Assembly (NCBI GenBank): GCA_016177845.1
Contig: JACOUO010000008.1
Location: 1 to 64,000, forward strand
From: Deltaproteobacteria bacterium
GTDB lineage: Bacteria > Desulfobacterota > GWC2-55-46
Direction: 5' to 3'
DNA: 64,000 nt
The position numbers and the translations under genes are program-made. The stretch's first letter is position 1. Each line of letters begins with the position of its first letter. This document shows positions 44,836-53,579 of the stretch, one piece after another. The notes under the pieces are model-generated. The model had not been told where the DNA came from. It did not search any database and saw nothing but the letters and a program-made list of their open reading frames with translations.

Positions 44836-45595
44836 ACCTCTCCTTTATAAATAAAAAAGCCGTTGACTTAAGCCGCGTATCTTCATAATCAAACTCAATC
44901 CGCTCCAGCCTGAGAGCGCCCACCTTTTTAAAGACCCTGTAGTGGTCCTCAAGAGAGCGCCTGTACCCCGTCCATTTAAGATTGTTTATTCCCCTTAACT
45001 TATTAAGAAGGACCCATAAAAAAGGCCTCTCTGAAAGAAATCTTAATAGACAGCCCTTTACGGAAAAGTCATCGAACGGCTCATCAAGGCAAACGGTAGA
45101 TATAAGGCATGGCCTCCCTGCCCTCAGAACCCTGGCCACCTCCGACAACATCCTTTCATAATCCCGGTCATCAAAGAAATATTCCGAAGCAAGCGAATAG
45201 ACGAGGTCCTGGGAGCTGTCAGGCAGGTCTATAATCCTTGAATCTATTTTCATTGCCTTGAATCCATAATAGCCGCTTATCTTCTGCAGTACCGAATCGG
45301 AAACATCGCTCAGGATAATCTTATTGTTCTGATAGCGTGTATAAAAATCAAAATCGCTAAAGCCATTTCCGGCCCCGAGCACAAGCACATTATGGCTGTC
45401 ATTATAGAGTTCATGAAGGCTGGTGCGGTGATATCTCCCCTCCTTATGGCCCGCGTACTGCATTTCATACTCCTCACGAGAACCGATTTTGTCCACGAAG
45501 CTTTTATGATTCACGCTCCATTCCTCAAAGGGTGTCAACCTGAACTGCTGGCCTAACCCGTCATACGGCGCGTTTACTGAATACAGCTTTCTCAT
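44825..45595 (-). CDS. class I SAM-dependent methyltransferase
   Basis: A 256-residue protein. Motif I is 'VLVLGAGNGFSDFDFYTRY', then 'IILSDVSDSVLQKI', 'DLPDSSQDLVYSLASEYFFDD' and 'MLSEVARVLRAGRPCLISTV'. This resembles Methyltransf_11 proteins of polysaccharide loci. It overlaps the following cytidylyltransferase by 11 bp. Substrate unknown. Confidence 0.82.
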   Translation of the reverse strand: MRKLYSVNAPYDGLGQQFRLTPFEEWSVNHKSFVDKIGSREEYEMQYAGHKEGRYHRTSLHELYNDSHNVLVLGAGNGFSDFDFYTRYQNNKIILSDVSDSVLQKISGYYGFKAMKIDSRIIDLPDSSQDLVYSLASEYFFDDRDYERMLSEVARVLRAGRPCLISTVCLDEPFDDFSVKGCLLRFLSERPFLWVLLNKLRGINNLKWTGYRRSLEDHYRVFKKVGALRLERIEFDYEDTRLKSTAFLFIKERYGR

Positions 45596-45611
45596 ACGGC
45601 TAATAACTCCA

Positions 45612-47162
45612 TTATCTCGAATTGCATTTCTTTCCCTGCCTCAGATATATTAAAAAGGCTCTCGCGTAATTGAATAGCTCCTCCCTCGTAAGGCCCAATA
45701 CCCATGGGAAAAGCAGGCAAAGAAGTAGAGCTGCCATTAGATAGAGCGGCCCGGAAAACCCGAGCTTTAAAAGCGAGCCTGTCTTCCCATCCCCCCATGC
45801 CAGAGAGCCGCCGATAAAAGATGCCATTAAGCCCAGGGCTGATAAAATCGTAAGCACGCCTATCTGCCTGGAAAAGAACTTCATAAATGACTCCCCAATC
45901 AGCCTGCACGCGGCAAACAGCATCATATTCACGCTTATGGCCTGTATCAGGACCATCTTTAGCGCAAGGCCCGTAGCCCCAAGGTTAAAGCCAAAGTACC
46001 TTTCAGGCGCAATCAATATGAAACTCAGCGGGAGCCCAATGAGCGACGCGAAAATCGTAATATTCCTGTACAGGTCCGTCCGCTCCGTTGAAAGGAGCAC
46101 TGCCCCGCAAAAACGCCCGTATGTCTGGTGTACCGGATAAAGCATCATTATGGTTATAGGCACTATCGCTCCTGAGTATTCATTTGCGCCGATGATGTCC
46201 ACTATTTCCTTTGAGAGCAAAGAGAAATAAACCGCTATGAGAGCCGCCATAAAAAAAAAGACCTGTATTTTATCGAAGATGATTCTTATGTGCTCCGGCC
46301 TGCCCTCCGCGTGGGCCCTGGCGGTAGATTGCATGAACAAGGGTGTCATAGCGCTTGTAAACAGGGCGCACACTGCTGAAAGCCTCAGACTAAGGCTGTA
46401 ATAGCCCTGAGTAACTGACCCGTCGATAAGTTGAAGGAACCACCTGTCGAAATAATTTATGCCGAAGCCAGCAATCAGCACTACTATAAGAGGCGAGGAG
46501 TAGTTGTAAAAATATCCTGCTACTTCCTTAACCTCACCGGCGCTCATCTTCCGTGGCCTGAAATCGAATATACTGTTCCTTTTGAGCGAATAAACAAAAT
46601 ATGCCATCAGTACGAACTGCAGAACCAAAGCATATGAGAAGTAAACCGGGAGGCTTAGCCATTTGAGGCAGAAGAGCATTATCAACGCTATGATACTGAC
46701 AAACGTGATGACCATCCGGTATTTCTCTATTGTCACCGTAAGGCCTTTGCTATCGGACAGATTGGTAAGATTTGCTGTAAGATATACGAAAAAACCCAAT
46801 GCCGCTCCTGCGTATATGTAGGATATCTTCTGTCCGGGCCAGAGATAATTTGTACTTCCTGTCAGATAGAAAACCGACACGATAGATATGAGTATGACCC
46901 CGACGAGCGCGCAGATGTACAGATAGAAAAGGCTTATTTTGCGGCTTTCGCTGTTGCGTGAAGAATATATGAAATGCGCATTGGAAGAGTTAAGGTCAAT
47001 GGTGTTGACAAGGCTTGCGAAACTGTCCCTCAAAAAATTGAAATCCCCGTAATGGGCAGGGCCCAATGTTTTGGGAATAATGATTGCCGTTATTATCCCC
47101 CCGAGCATACTGATTAGATTATTTGTAAATTTGCTTAAATATCTTGCCGATATCAAAGTCAT
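45612..47162 (-). CDS. wzx: Wzx-type polysaccharide flippase
   Basis: A 516-residue integral membrane protein with about 12-14 hydrophobic segments, of the MATE/MVF-like Polysacc_synt family. The start 'ARYLSKFTNNLISMLGGIITAIIIPKTLGPAHYGDFNFLRD' is characteristic. Wzx moves undecaprenyl-linked repeat units to the periplasm. A matching Wzy polymerase is not obvious in the window. It starts one base after the next upstream gene ends. Confidence 0.9.
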   Translation of the reverse strand: MTLISARYLSKFTNNLISMLGGIITAIIIPKTLGPAHYGDFNFLRDSFASLVNTIDLNSSNAHFIYSSRNSESRKISLFYLYICALVGVILISIVSVFYLTGSTNYLWPGQKISYIYAGAALGFFVYLTANLTNLSDSKGLTVTIEKYRMVITFVSIIALIMLFCLKWLSLPVYFSYALVLQFVLMAYFVYSLKRNSIFDFRPRKMSAGEVKEVAGYFYNYSSPLIVVLIAGFGINYFDRWFLQLIDGSVTQGYYSLSLRLSAVCALFTSAMTPLFMQSTARAHAEGRPEHIRIIFDKIQVFFFMAALIAVYFSLLSKEIVDIIGANEYSGAIVPITIMMLYPVHQTYGRFCGAVLLSTERTDLYRNITIFASLIGLPLSFILIAPERYFGFNLGATGLALKMVLIQAISVNMMLFAACRLIGESFMKFFSRQIGVLTILSALGLMASFIGGSLAWGDGKTGSLLKLGFSGPLYLMAALLLCLLFPWVLGLTREELFNYARAFLIYLRQGKKCNSR

Positions 47163-47163
47163 G

Positions 47164-49092
47164 TTATGCTACCCTGGAAGGACTGCCCGATTCAGCTATT
47201 AAGTCTTCTGAGAGGTGTCCTCCATTGCATATTGCGTCCGTTTCAGCAGGCCGTCTCTCCAGGACTGAAGATATAAACTCGAGAGCCCTTTGAGCCGAGT
47301 TTCCATCATCTTTGCAGGTGCCGTATTTTTTAATGAACTCTCGGTCATGCAGGTCAGCAGAATAGCTGCCGTTCTCAAGAAAATTACCAACCTTCTCTAC
47401 AAGTTCCTCAGGCGTGTATGCCACGACAGCCCTTCTCCTTAAAAGCTCCTCCGGTTCCTTGAGCCACTTACTACGGTTAAGCAGGACAAAAAGAGGCTTC
47501 ACGGTGCAGCATACCTCAAGGCTTGTCGTAGCAGGCGCATCGAGTATCACTAAACAGGCCTCGTTTAAAAGCTCAACGAAACTCTTCTCAAAATGTACGA
47601 CATTGACACCAGCAGCCTTGAACGGCACCTCGCTATGGAGGTGAGTGTTATTGAGCTTCCATATGACTTTATGCTTGCCGTCTTTCGCCACGCCCTCAAG
47701 AAATGAAAGTATTTTTTTCTGGGAGTTATAAAGCCTGTTATCAATCCCCGTGGTAAAAATGAACGGATGGGAATTGAGGAGATACTTGCCTGTCGCATAA
47801 AGTATATAACCATCAGTGCCATTGGAGTTTTTGAGCCTGTCGAGTGAGGCAGAACCAACCGGGACTGCCTTCTTAAAAAACCTGTGGTTTCCTTCAAACT
47901 CAGCGTACTTACTGCCGACCCCTTCGCCAAAGGACAGATAATAATCAGCATAAAGAAGTTCTGAAGCCTTGGTGAAGAGCGCGTCCCTGTAGAGGTTCAT
48001 CTCTCCATGCTGGTAAATGACCACAGGCTTTCCGAGGAATTTAGCAATATTCGCTATATGATTCTGCATCGGATACGAAAAGGCTGATGAGACAACAAGT
48101 CCGATACCCTTCATTTTTTCAATATCATGGCTCGTGGTCCTCATAAGCCGCTCGAATGTAGCCTCTATCATTGCCATCTGCGTTCCAAGGAGCGCGGAGA
48201 GATTAAACCCCAGAAACCGGTTATCCCAGCCCAGCCATTCCTTGAAAATATCCCCCGAAGGCCTCTTGCCGGACGGGATCCTTTCACCTCCCGTCCATGT
48301 CATCACTGCTTTATCCTTGAACCACGGATGCCTGAAGACATATTTCCAGTTATACAGGGAGCCTACCACCAGCACTTTCGGTTTGCCCTTCCCCCACATG
48401 TCTAATGGATTTATGCCGTTCCTCCTGAGAAAATAATACTTTTGCAGGAGAGGGAATTTGAGGAACAGAGACCTTGCCTTATCCCTGGCCGTGCCTATGA
48501 GCCTTTTTCCGATAGGCTCTTTTTTGTTAAATTCATAGATTAAAAATCTGCACCTTTCCTTATATGGTGAGTTCAAAAGAAGCTCATGGAACGCATTCAC
48601 CCTTGGGTCAGACCTGAAGCCGAGGAACATGCCCATTGGTTTGCGGGTGACAAAGGAAATTATTGCTTCAGGCCTCACTTGTTCTATAACCTTCTTCAAA
48701 AGGAACGATTTGAAATGCAGGCTCCCTATTACCACATAGAGCTGGAGGAAAAAGTAATTCCCAATCTCAAGAGGGAACTTGATCTTTTCCATTGACCTCG
48801 ATACGCAATATTCATTTAACCTCTCTACCAATTCCTTTATCAGCGCTTCGGAGTCTTCCTGATAACTAATATCTTCTCCGTTAAAACATTCTTCCGGCAG
48901 GATGAAAGGTATGCCGTTATTCTCGCAATAATGCACTGCGAAAGGTGTTAAGGCGCATACGGTCTTTTGAAAACCTTCATACTGCCCTGCGACCTTCCTG
49001 AACTCAGCATATTCAATCCCGTTTTCAAGAAGTATCAGAAGCCTTTTATCTTCGCTTTCTGTTTTCAATGATTTCTCACCAGCCTGTTCCAT
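47164..49092 (-). CDS. large cytoplasmic surface-carbohydrate protein, unassigned
   Basis: A 642-residue soluble protein. The middle has 'KPKVLVVGSLYNWKYVFRHPWF', 'VVYQHGEMNLYRDALFTKASELLYADYYLSFGEG' and 'GKHKVIWKLNNTHLHSEVPF', followed by 'FEKSFVELLNEACLVILDAPATTSLEVCCTVKPLFVLLNRSKW'. These stretches look like the GT-B acceptor and nucleotide-binding halves of capsule transferases, so a glycosyltransferase role is likely. A similar layout in the 40382-42130 protein suggests related functions. It overlaps the sulfotransferase gene by 28 bp. Confidence 0.55.
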   Translation of the reverse strand: MEQAGEKSLKTESEDKRLLILLENGIEYAEFRKVAGQYEGFQKTVCALTPFAVHYCENNGIPFILPEECFNGEDISYQEDSEALIKELVERLNEYCVSRSMEKIKFPLEIGNYFFLQLYVVIGSLHFKSFLLKKVIEQVRPEAIISFVTRKPMGMFLGFRSDPRVNAFHELLLNSPYKERCRFLIYEFNKKEPIGKRLIGTARDKARSLFLKFPLLQKYYFLRRNGINPLDMWGKGKPKVLVVGSLYNWKYVFRHPWFKDKAVMTWTGGERIPSGKRPSGDIFKEWLGWDNRFLGFNLSALLGTQMAMIEATFERLMRTTSHDIEKMKGIGLVVSSAFSYPMQNHIANIAKFLGKPVVIYQHGEMNLYRDALFTKASELLYADYYLSFGEGVGSKYAEFEGNHRFFKKAVPVGSASLDRLKNSNGTDGYILYATGKYLLNSHPFIFTTGIDNRLYNSQKKILSFLEGVAKDGKHKVIWKLNNTHLHSEVPFKAAGVNVVHFEKSFVELLNEACLVILDAPATTSLEVCCTVKPLFVLLNRSKWLKEPEELLRRRAVVAYTPEELVEKVGNFLENGSYSADLHDREFIKKYGTCKDDGNSAQRALEFISSVLERRPAETDAICNGGHLSEDLIAESGSPSRVA

Positions 49093-50111
49093 GGCGACTG
49101 ATCAGACAATCCGTATTTGGTTTCGTACTGCAAAGACAACTCCTTCAACACAGTGTAAGCCTCATTGCTCGCATTAGCCCTTACAAACTCTATCCGCCTG
49201 TTGTAATCCTCGATATCATCTATATCCGGCGGATTGCCTCCCCATCTGTCATGTCCCCTTCCCGCGGATATGTACTTGCGGGGACATTTCTGTTTTTTAA
49301 GTGTTTTAGCTATTGCCGGTGTCAGCTTCGTGCCGAGAAAAGATTCTATCCTGTCAAGGAAAGGATAAGGACCCACCACGAATTTCTCAAAAGGTATGAT
49401 AAGGACCTGTTTTCTCTGTTCGTCGTTCAGTCCTTTGCCGGCATTGTCCATCTGATCAAAAAGCCATTTCATTGAATAGATGACCTTATCAATCCTGCTT
49501 GAACTTACATATTTATTTTCCCAGCCATTCGCAAACCACGGCAAGCACCTTCCGTCATGCTCGAGCCATAAGGTAAATTCCCTTGGGTCAGTTCCGCAAC
49601 GATCTATATAATTATCCCAGCCTTCGACCATGTAAAGAGGGTGCCTCACCATTTCTATGACCTTGGCCCTGCTGCCAAAAGCCTTGAAAACAAGATCGAC
49701 TCCGGGAAACATCATATGAGTCATAAGCTGGAGAATGGGTCTGTCTCTTTTTATCCTCTCCATCACAGAATCCCCGTCATCATGGAAAAGCCGTGTAAGA
49801 TATGTCAGGCAATTGGGATTATTGAATAAACCCGATTCATCAAAAAATCTGAGATTTACCTCCCTTGATATCATCATGTTATACATCGCAATATCGGAGA
49901 ACATCCTCATGAGGGTCATTGCGGCATCCGTATCTATCTTCCCGTGCCTGTGCATGACGCATAGGTACTCATAGATATGCTCGAGTCTCTGCTTTTCAAC
50001 CCTCTCGTAACACCTCAGTACCGGCCCGAGTATGGCTTTTCCGCTCCTCCACAGCCCGTCAACGAAGACTATGTTCTGCGCAATGCATTCTGATTTTGAG
50101 AAATTTGGCAT
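49065..50111 (-). CDS. PAPS-dependent sulfotransferase
   Basis: A 348-residue protein with the 5'-phosphosulfate loop near the start ('VFVDGLWRSGKAILGPVL') and the 3'-phosphate site 'AKVIEMVRHPLYMVEGWDNY'. A later 'KQVLIIPFEKFVVGPYPFLDRIESFLG' is typical of the family. It would sulfate a hydroxyl of the glycan or its precursor using PAPS. Sulfotransferases are rare in O-antigen/capsule clusters. Confidence 0.75.
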   Translation of the reverse strand: MPNFSKSECIAQNIVFVDGLWRSGKAILGPVLRCYERVEKQRLEHIYEYLCVMHRHGKIDTDAAMTLMRMFSDIAMYNMMISREVNLRFFDESGLFNNPNCLTYLTRLFHDDGDSVMERIKRDRPILQLMTHMMFPGVDLVFKAFGSRAKVIEMVRHPLYMVEGWDNYIDRCGTDPREFTLWLEHDGRCLPWFANGWENKYVSSSRIDKVIYSMKWLFDQMDNAGKGLNDEQRKQVLIIPFEKFVVGPYPFLDRIESFLGTKLTPAIAKTLKKQKCPRKYISAGRGHDRWGGNPPDIDDIEDYNRRIEFVRANASNEAYTVLKELSLQYETKYGLSDQSPWNRLVRNH

Positions 50112-50141
50112 ATTTAATATCCGCCCCCGGCTAACGCGGGC

Positions 50142-50687
50142 TTATTTATTTTTGAAATCTTCCCTCAGGGCGTTAAAATAAAGCACTTTATGGTACTTCC
50201 CGTTTTTGTAGAACACATCCCTTATCTCGCCCTCTTTCCTGAACCCGTTCCCCTCGGCGCACTTTGCAGAAGAGGCATTGCCTTCCATTACCAGGGCATA
50301 AATCCTATGGAGATTCAGAACATTAAACCCGTAGTCTGTAATAAGCCTCCAGGCCTCCTTGCCATAACCCTTTCCCCAAAACTCCTTCTCCCCGACAAGA
50401 ATGCCCAGCTCTGCGCTCCTGTGCACCCAATCAATCTTGTGCAGGCCGACAGAGCCTATGTGCCTGTCTCCTTTTTTTTCCACGATTGCGAAAATGACAT
50501 CGTTTTTACTGTTCATAACAGAGTTATAGTATTCTCTCTGCTTCTCTCTCGTATTCGGGAATATACCTTTGTTCTGATATTTCGTGACTGCCATATCATT
50601 AAGCCAGCTGTACCAGTGCCCCTCAAGGTCCTTCTCGTCAGGCGGCCTTAAGTAGATGCCCTCGGCCTCCATGAATTTATCATTCAT
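50142..50687 (-). CDS. GNAT N-acetyltransferase (PseH/RimJ-like)
   Basis: A 181-residue GNAT with the acetyl-CoA loop 'VGEKEFWGKGYGKEAWRLITDYGF' and 'VMEGNASSAKCAEGNGFRKEGEIRDVF'. Enzymes of this shape acetylate the 4-amino group of pseudaminic-acid precursors (PseH) or protein N-termini. In this cluster an amino-sugar or related precursor is the likely acceptor. It lies 20 bp downstream of the HisC-like aminotransferase, which may make that amine. Confidence 0.85.
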   Translation of the reverse strand: MNDKFMEAEGIYLRPPDEKDLEGHWYSWLNDMAVTKYQNKGIFPNTREKQREYYNSVMNSKNDVIFAIVEKKGDRHIGSVGLHKIDWVHRSAELGILVGEKEFWGKGYGKEAWRLITDYGFNVLNLHRIYALVMEGNASSAKCAEGNGFRKEGEIRDVFYKNGKYHKVLYFNALREDFKNK

Positions 50688-50707
50688 CTGCTGCCCCGTT
50701 TATTAAG

Positions 50708-51787
50708 TTATGAAGCTTCTGCTCTTGTCGACTTCCAAATGTCGAGGAAAGTTCGGCAGAAGACTTCCATCATCTCCTTATTCCCTACTGTTACTCTTAT
50801 ATAGTTTTTCAGGAACGCTTGACCGAACCCGCCGCCAACAAGTATCTTTTTATGCTCAAGCGCCCTCATGACTTCATGCACCCTGCCTGAGCAATTTATC
50901 AGGACGAAATTAGCGTGCCCGCCCCTGCACTCAAAGCCTTCAGCGGTGAGCCTTTTAAGTAGATGCCTCTTTCCATCTTCCATCGACCCTACCAGGCTAT
51001 TCATAATATTCGGTTCATCAAGTAGCCGCTCGGCTACCCTCACGGCCAACGCATTTACATCAAATGTCGGCTTCACCCTTTTCAGGTTGGTTATTATTTC
51101 AGGGCAAGCCGCAGCATAGCCAAGCCTGAGTGCGGCTATTGCGCAGAGCTTGGAAAATGTCCTTAGCACTATAAGGTTTTTAAATCTACTGATGCGCGAT
51201 ATGACTGTTCGGTGATAGAAATAAAAATAGGCCTCGTCCACGACAAGAAGAACATCATTACTCTCAGCCTCCTCCATTATCCGAGTGAGGGCTTCCTCAC
51301 CAACTACCGAACCCGTCGGATTATTCGGATTTACCAGGACCGCCAGCTTTATACCGTCAGACAGCTTTCTTTTAAATTCGGTTGCAGGGAACGACAAATC
51401 ATCCCAGTATTCAATGGCCACTTCCGGAGCATTGAATATCCTGCAGTATACAGGGTACATCGCAAAAGTCGGATTGGTAAGGAGGACCCGGTCGCCGGGA
51501 GAGATATAAGCATCAAAGATATATTTTATGGCGGCATCAGACCCGTTAGAGAGACATATGTTATCTGCTTCGATACCGTTATGAAGGGCTATCTTGCCTA
51601 AAAGGCTTCCGTACTCCGGATATGTGGCGAGGAACTCACGGCCAATTCCTGAAAGCGCATCCTTTACGAACTGTTCAGGAAGGCCCGGCACCGCCTCGTT
51701 CATATCAAGGCGCATGAAGCCTTGTCTTGATCTTGCGTCAAGGTTTACCCTATAAAGTGCATTGAGATGGTCTTTTAATTGCGGCAT
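50708..51787 (-). CDS. HisC-like PLP aminotransferase (class I/II)
   Basis: A 359-residue fold-type-I aminotransferase. 'LSNGSDAAIKYIFDAYISPGDRVLLTNPTFAMY' binds the cofactor phosphate and ring. 'VLVNPNNPTGSVV' and 'LLVVDEAYFYFYH' carry the conserved Asn, Asp and Tyr, and the PLP lysine is in 'VLRTFSKLCAIAALRLGYA'. Histidinol-phosphate aminotransferases and phosphonate/threonine-phosphate enzymes share this pattern. No histidine pathway genes besides hisHF paralogues are nearby, so it probably acts in glycan precursor synthesis. Confidence 0.88.
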   Translation of the reverse strand: MPQLKDHLNALYRVNLDARSRQGFMRLDMNEAVPGLPEQFVKDALSGIGREFLATYPEYGSLLGKIALHNGIEADNICLSNGSDAAIKYIFDAYISPGDRVLLTNPTFAMYPVYCRIFNAPEVAIEYWDDLSFPATEFKRKLSDGIKLAVLVNPNNPTGSVVGEEALTRIMEEAESNDVLLVVDEAYFYFYHRTVISRISRFKNLIVLRTFSKLCAIAALRLGYAAACPEIITNLKRVKPTFDVNALAVRVAERLLDEPNIMNSLVGSMEDGKRHLLKRLTAEGFECRGGHANFVLINCSGRVHEVMRALEHKKILVGGGFGQAFLKNYIRVTVGNKEMMEVFCRTFLDIWKSTRAEAS

Positions 51788-51823
51788 ATAAAATCCATTC
51801 CGTTCTTTTAAGTAAAGGAATTC

Positions 51824-52552
51824 TTATGAACCCGTACCGTTTCTCTTAAGCCAGTACTCGACCTGTGGTATCTGCCATTCGTAATCGACATCGAGCCCGC
51901 CCCATTGCTTAAGCGGATATATTTTCTTTCCCATCCACTTCTGAGGCAAAAGCCCGTACTCAAGGTTCTCAAGGCATCTGGAGCGCACTATCGAAGCCCC
52001 CATATCAGCAAACCACACATCCCCCTGAGAGTCCCTGTCGCAATTAAGCTGCTCAGGGGACCCAAAAGCCTCGAATGGCACGAATGGGTGAAGAAGCCCG
52101 TCAAGGCCTATCCTCCTTGCCCTGAGCGGGCTCCACATGTTATATCTGGAGACAGTAACAGCGGAATCTATCTCAGGGTTCTCCCTGAGAATTTTGATCC
52201 CTTCCGAAAGCGTTTTCGAGGATATCGTAACGGCATTGCACATCAGTAGCACTGCAATCTCCACTTCCTTGACCTTTGCTTTTGCATGATTATACGCATG
52301 CACATATACATGCTCACCCAAGGCCATGTCAGTGCAAAGCTCCGGAGGCCTCTGGATTATCTCTGCCCCGTTCTTTTCTCCCAGTTCAACAAGTTTTTCA
52401 TCGTCCGTAGAGATATAAGTCCTTTCTATTTCAGGACAATCCATCGCTGCTTTTATCGGATAGTACGCAGAGGGCTTGCCCAGTACAGGGTATACATTTT
52501 TATCAGGCAGCCCTTTGCTCCCCTTTCTCCCGATCAGGATAGCTATTATCAT
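51824..52552 (-). CDS. cytidylyltransferase, CMP-NeuAc synthetase family (copy 2)
   Basis: The 242-residue protein has 'AILIGRKGSKGLPDKNVYPVLGKPSAYYPIKAA', 'YISTDDEKLVELGEKNGAEIIQRPPELCTD' and 'GGLDVDYEWQIPQVEYWL'. The loop IGRKGSKG replaces the usual PARGGSKG. It overlaps the radical SAM gene (ATGA) and is followed by the aminotransferase, so the three are likely one pathway that ends in a CMP-activated amino compound. Confidence 0.87.
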   Translation of the reverse strand: MIIAILIGRKGSKGLPDKNVYPVLGKPSAYYPIKAAMDCPEIERTYISTDDEKLVELGEKNGAEIIQRPPELCTDMALGEHVYVHAYNHAKAKVKEVEIAVLLMCNAVTISSKTLSEGIKILRENPEIDSAVTVSRYNMWSPLRARRIGLDGLLHPFVPFEAFGSPEQLNCDRDSQGDVWFADMGASIVRSRCLENLEYGLLPQKWMGKKIYPLKQWGGLDVDYEWQIPQVEYWLKRNGTGS

Positions 52553-53535
52553 CTCGCGCTCTCCGTAGTTAGTTTTAATATTTCGCTGTCCCGCAGATAA
52601 CAGCCGTCGCAGGCGGATATCCTGTGGGCGCAGCCCGTTCTATGTATTTTCCTCATATTGTTCAGCTCAGCAGAATGCCACGCCTTTTTTATTGAGACCG
52701 TTGTTACATTACCGAGAGAATTGAGGGCGTCAAAATCATGATTGCACGGCAATATGATGCCATTCCAGAATATGGCCATTCTCTGCCAAAGCTGTGGGCA
52801 TGCCCAGGGATATTCAATGCCTTTTTTCTTTGCGCTCATCTCCTGATAATCGATGAACGCCACCTCCTCGACCCGCCCGGCCCAAAAATTCCTGTACCCT
52901 TCCACCTCTCCTTCGAGCTCAGGCAGCCGCACCATTTGAACCCTCACTTTTGGATACTCCACACCGCGCGCCTTTTTAAGCTTCTGGAGCGTTTCGATAT
53001 TTTTTACAACGGTATCGAAATCCGCCCCCACCCTGTAGCTCTCATATACCTTTTTACTATATCCCTCAAAAGAAACAGATATCCTGTCCAGCTCCGCGTC
53101 TATCAGCTCCCTTGACAAGCCTTCTGTAAGGAGCATCGCGTTTGTATTGAAATACACGTCCTTCAAGCCATTTGATTTGGCATAAGCAACAAATTTAGCT
53201 ATATCAGGATGAACGCAGGGTTCTCCCCTTATATTGAATTTCACGCCGTAAAGTTCGTTTTCGACCCCTTCGTCGATAAGTCTTTTAAATGTCTCGAACC
53301 TCATGAGCCCGTCCCTTATATCACCTCTTTTGTGAGTATGGACGCAGAACGGGCATTTCAGGTTGCAGCCGCTTGTGACCTCGACATCAATGAAAAGAGG
53401 GAATTCGCCGACATGAAAATTTTCAGGCCACTCCTTCCATTTTCTTCTGTACTCAGCGTAAGCGCCATCCGTGTGAAGTTCCTTTCCTGCAATGTTGTGA
53501 AAATTGGAATCAGCTTGTATTACGATATTACTCAT
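52549..53535 (-). CDS. radical SAM protein with SPASM-type C-terminal cysteines
   Basis: A 328-residue radical SAM enzyme. The [4Fe-4S] motif is 'TSGCNLKCPFCVHTHKRGD' (CxxxCxxC), followed by 'NIRGEPCVHPDIAKFVAYAKSNG' and 'YFNTNAMLLTEGLSRELID'. The C-terminal 'GIILPCNHDFDAL' and 'GCAHRISACDGCYLRD' supply auxiliary cluster cysteines. In surface-glycan loci such proteins are linked to unusual sugar or alditol chemistry, but no reaction can be assigned here. Confidence 0.88.
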   Translation of the reverse strand: MSNIVIQADSNFHNIAGKELHTDGAYAEYRRKWKEWPENFHVGEFPLFIDVEVTSGCNLKCPFCVHTHKRGDIRDGLMRFETFKRLIDEGVENELYGVKFNIRGEPCVHPDIAKFVAYAKSNGLKDVYFNTNAMLLTEGLSRELIDAELDRISVSFEGYSKKVYESYRVGADFDTVVKNIETLQKLKKARGVEYPKVRVQMVRLPELEGEVEGYRNFWAGRVEEVAFIDYQEMSAKKKGIEYPWACPQLWQRMAIFWNGIILPCNHDFDALNSLGNVTTVSIKKAWHSAELNNMRKIHRTGCAHRISACDGCYLRDSEILKLTTESAR

Positions 53536-53579
53536 ATCCGTCTAAACCTCATTTTATTTTTCTAAAGAGCTAACGCCCG

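Noticed and set aside
45592-45909. 105-codon minus-strand frame overlapping the flippase 3' end
   Set aside because: Out-of-frame shadow of the wzx gene; lacks its own features.
50708-52552. Phosphonate (CMP-aminoethylphosphonate) pathway
   Set aside because: The aminotransferase and cytidylyltransferase would fit, but no PEP mutase or phosphonopyruvate decarboxylase gene is present in the window.
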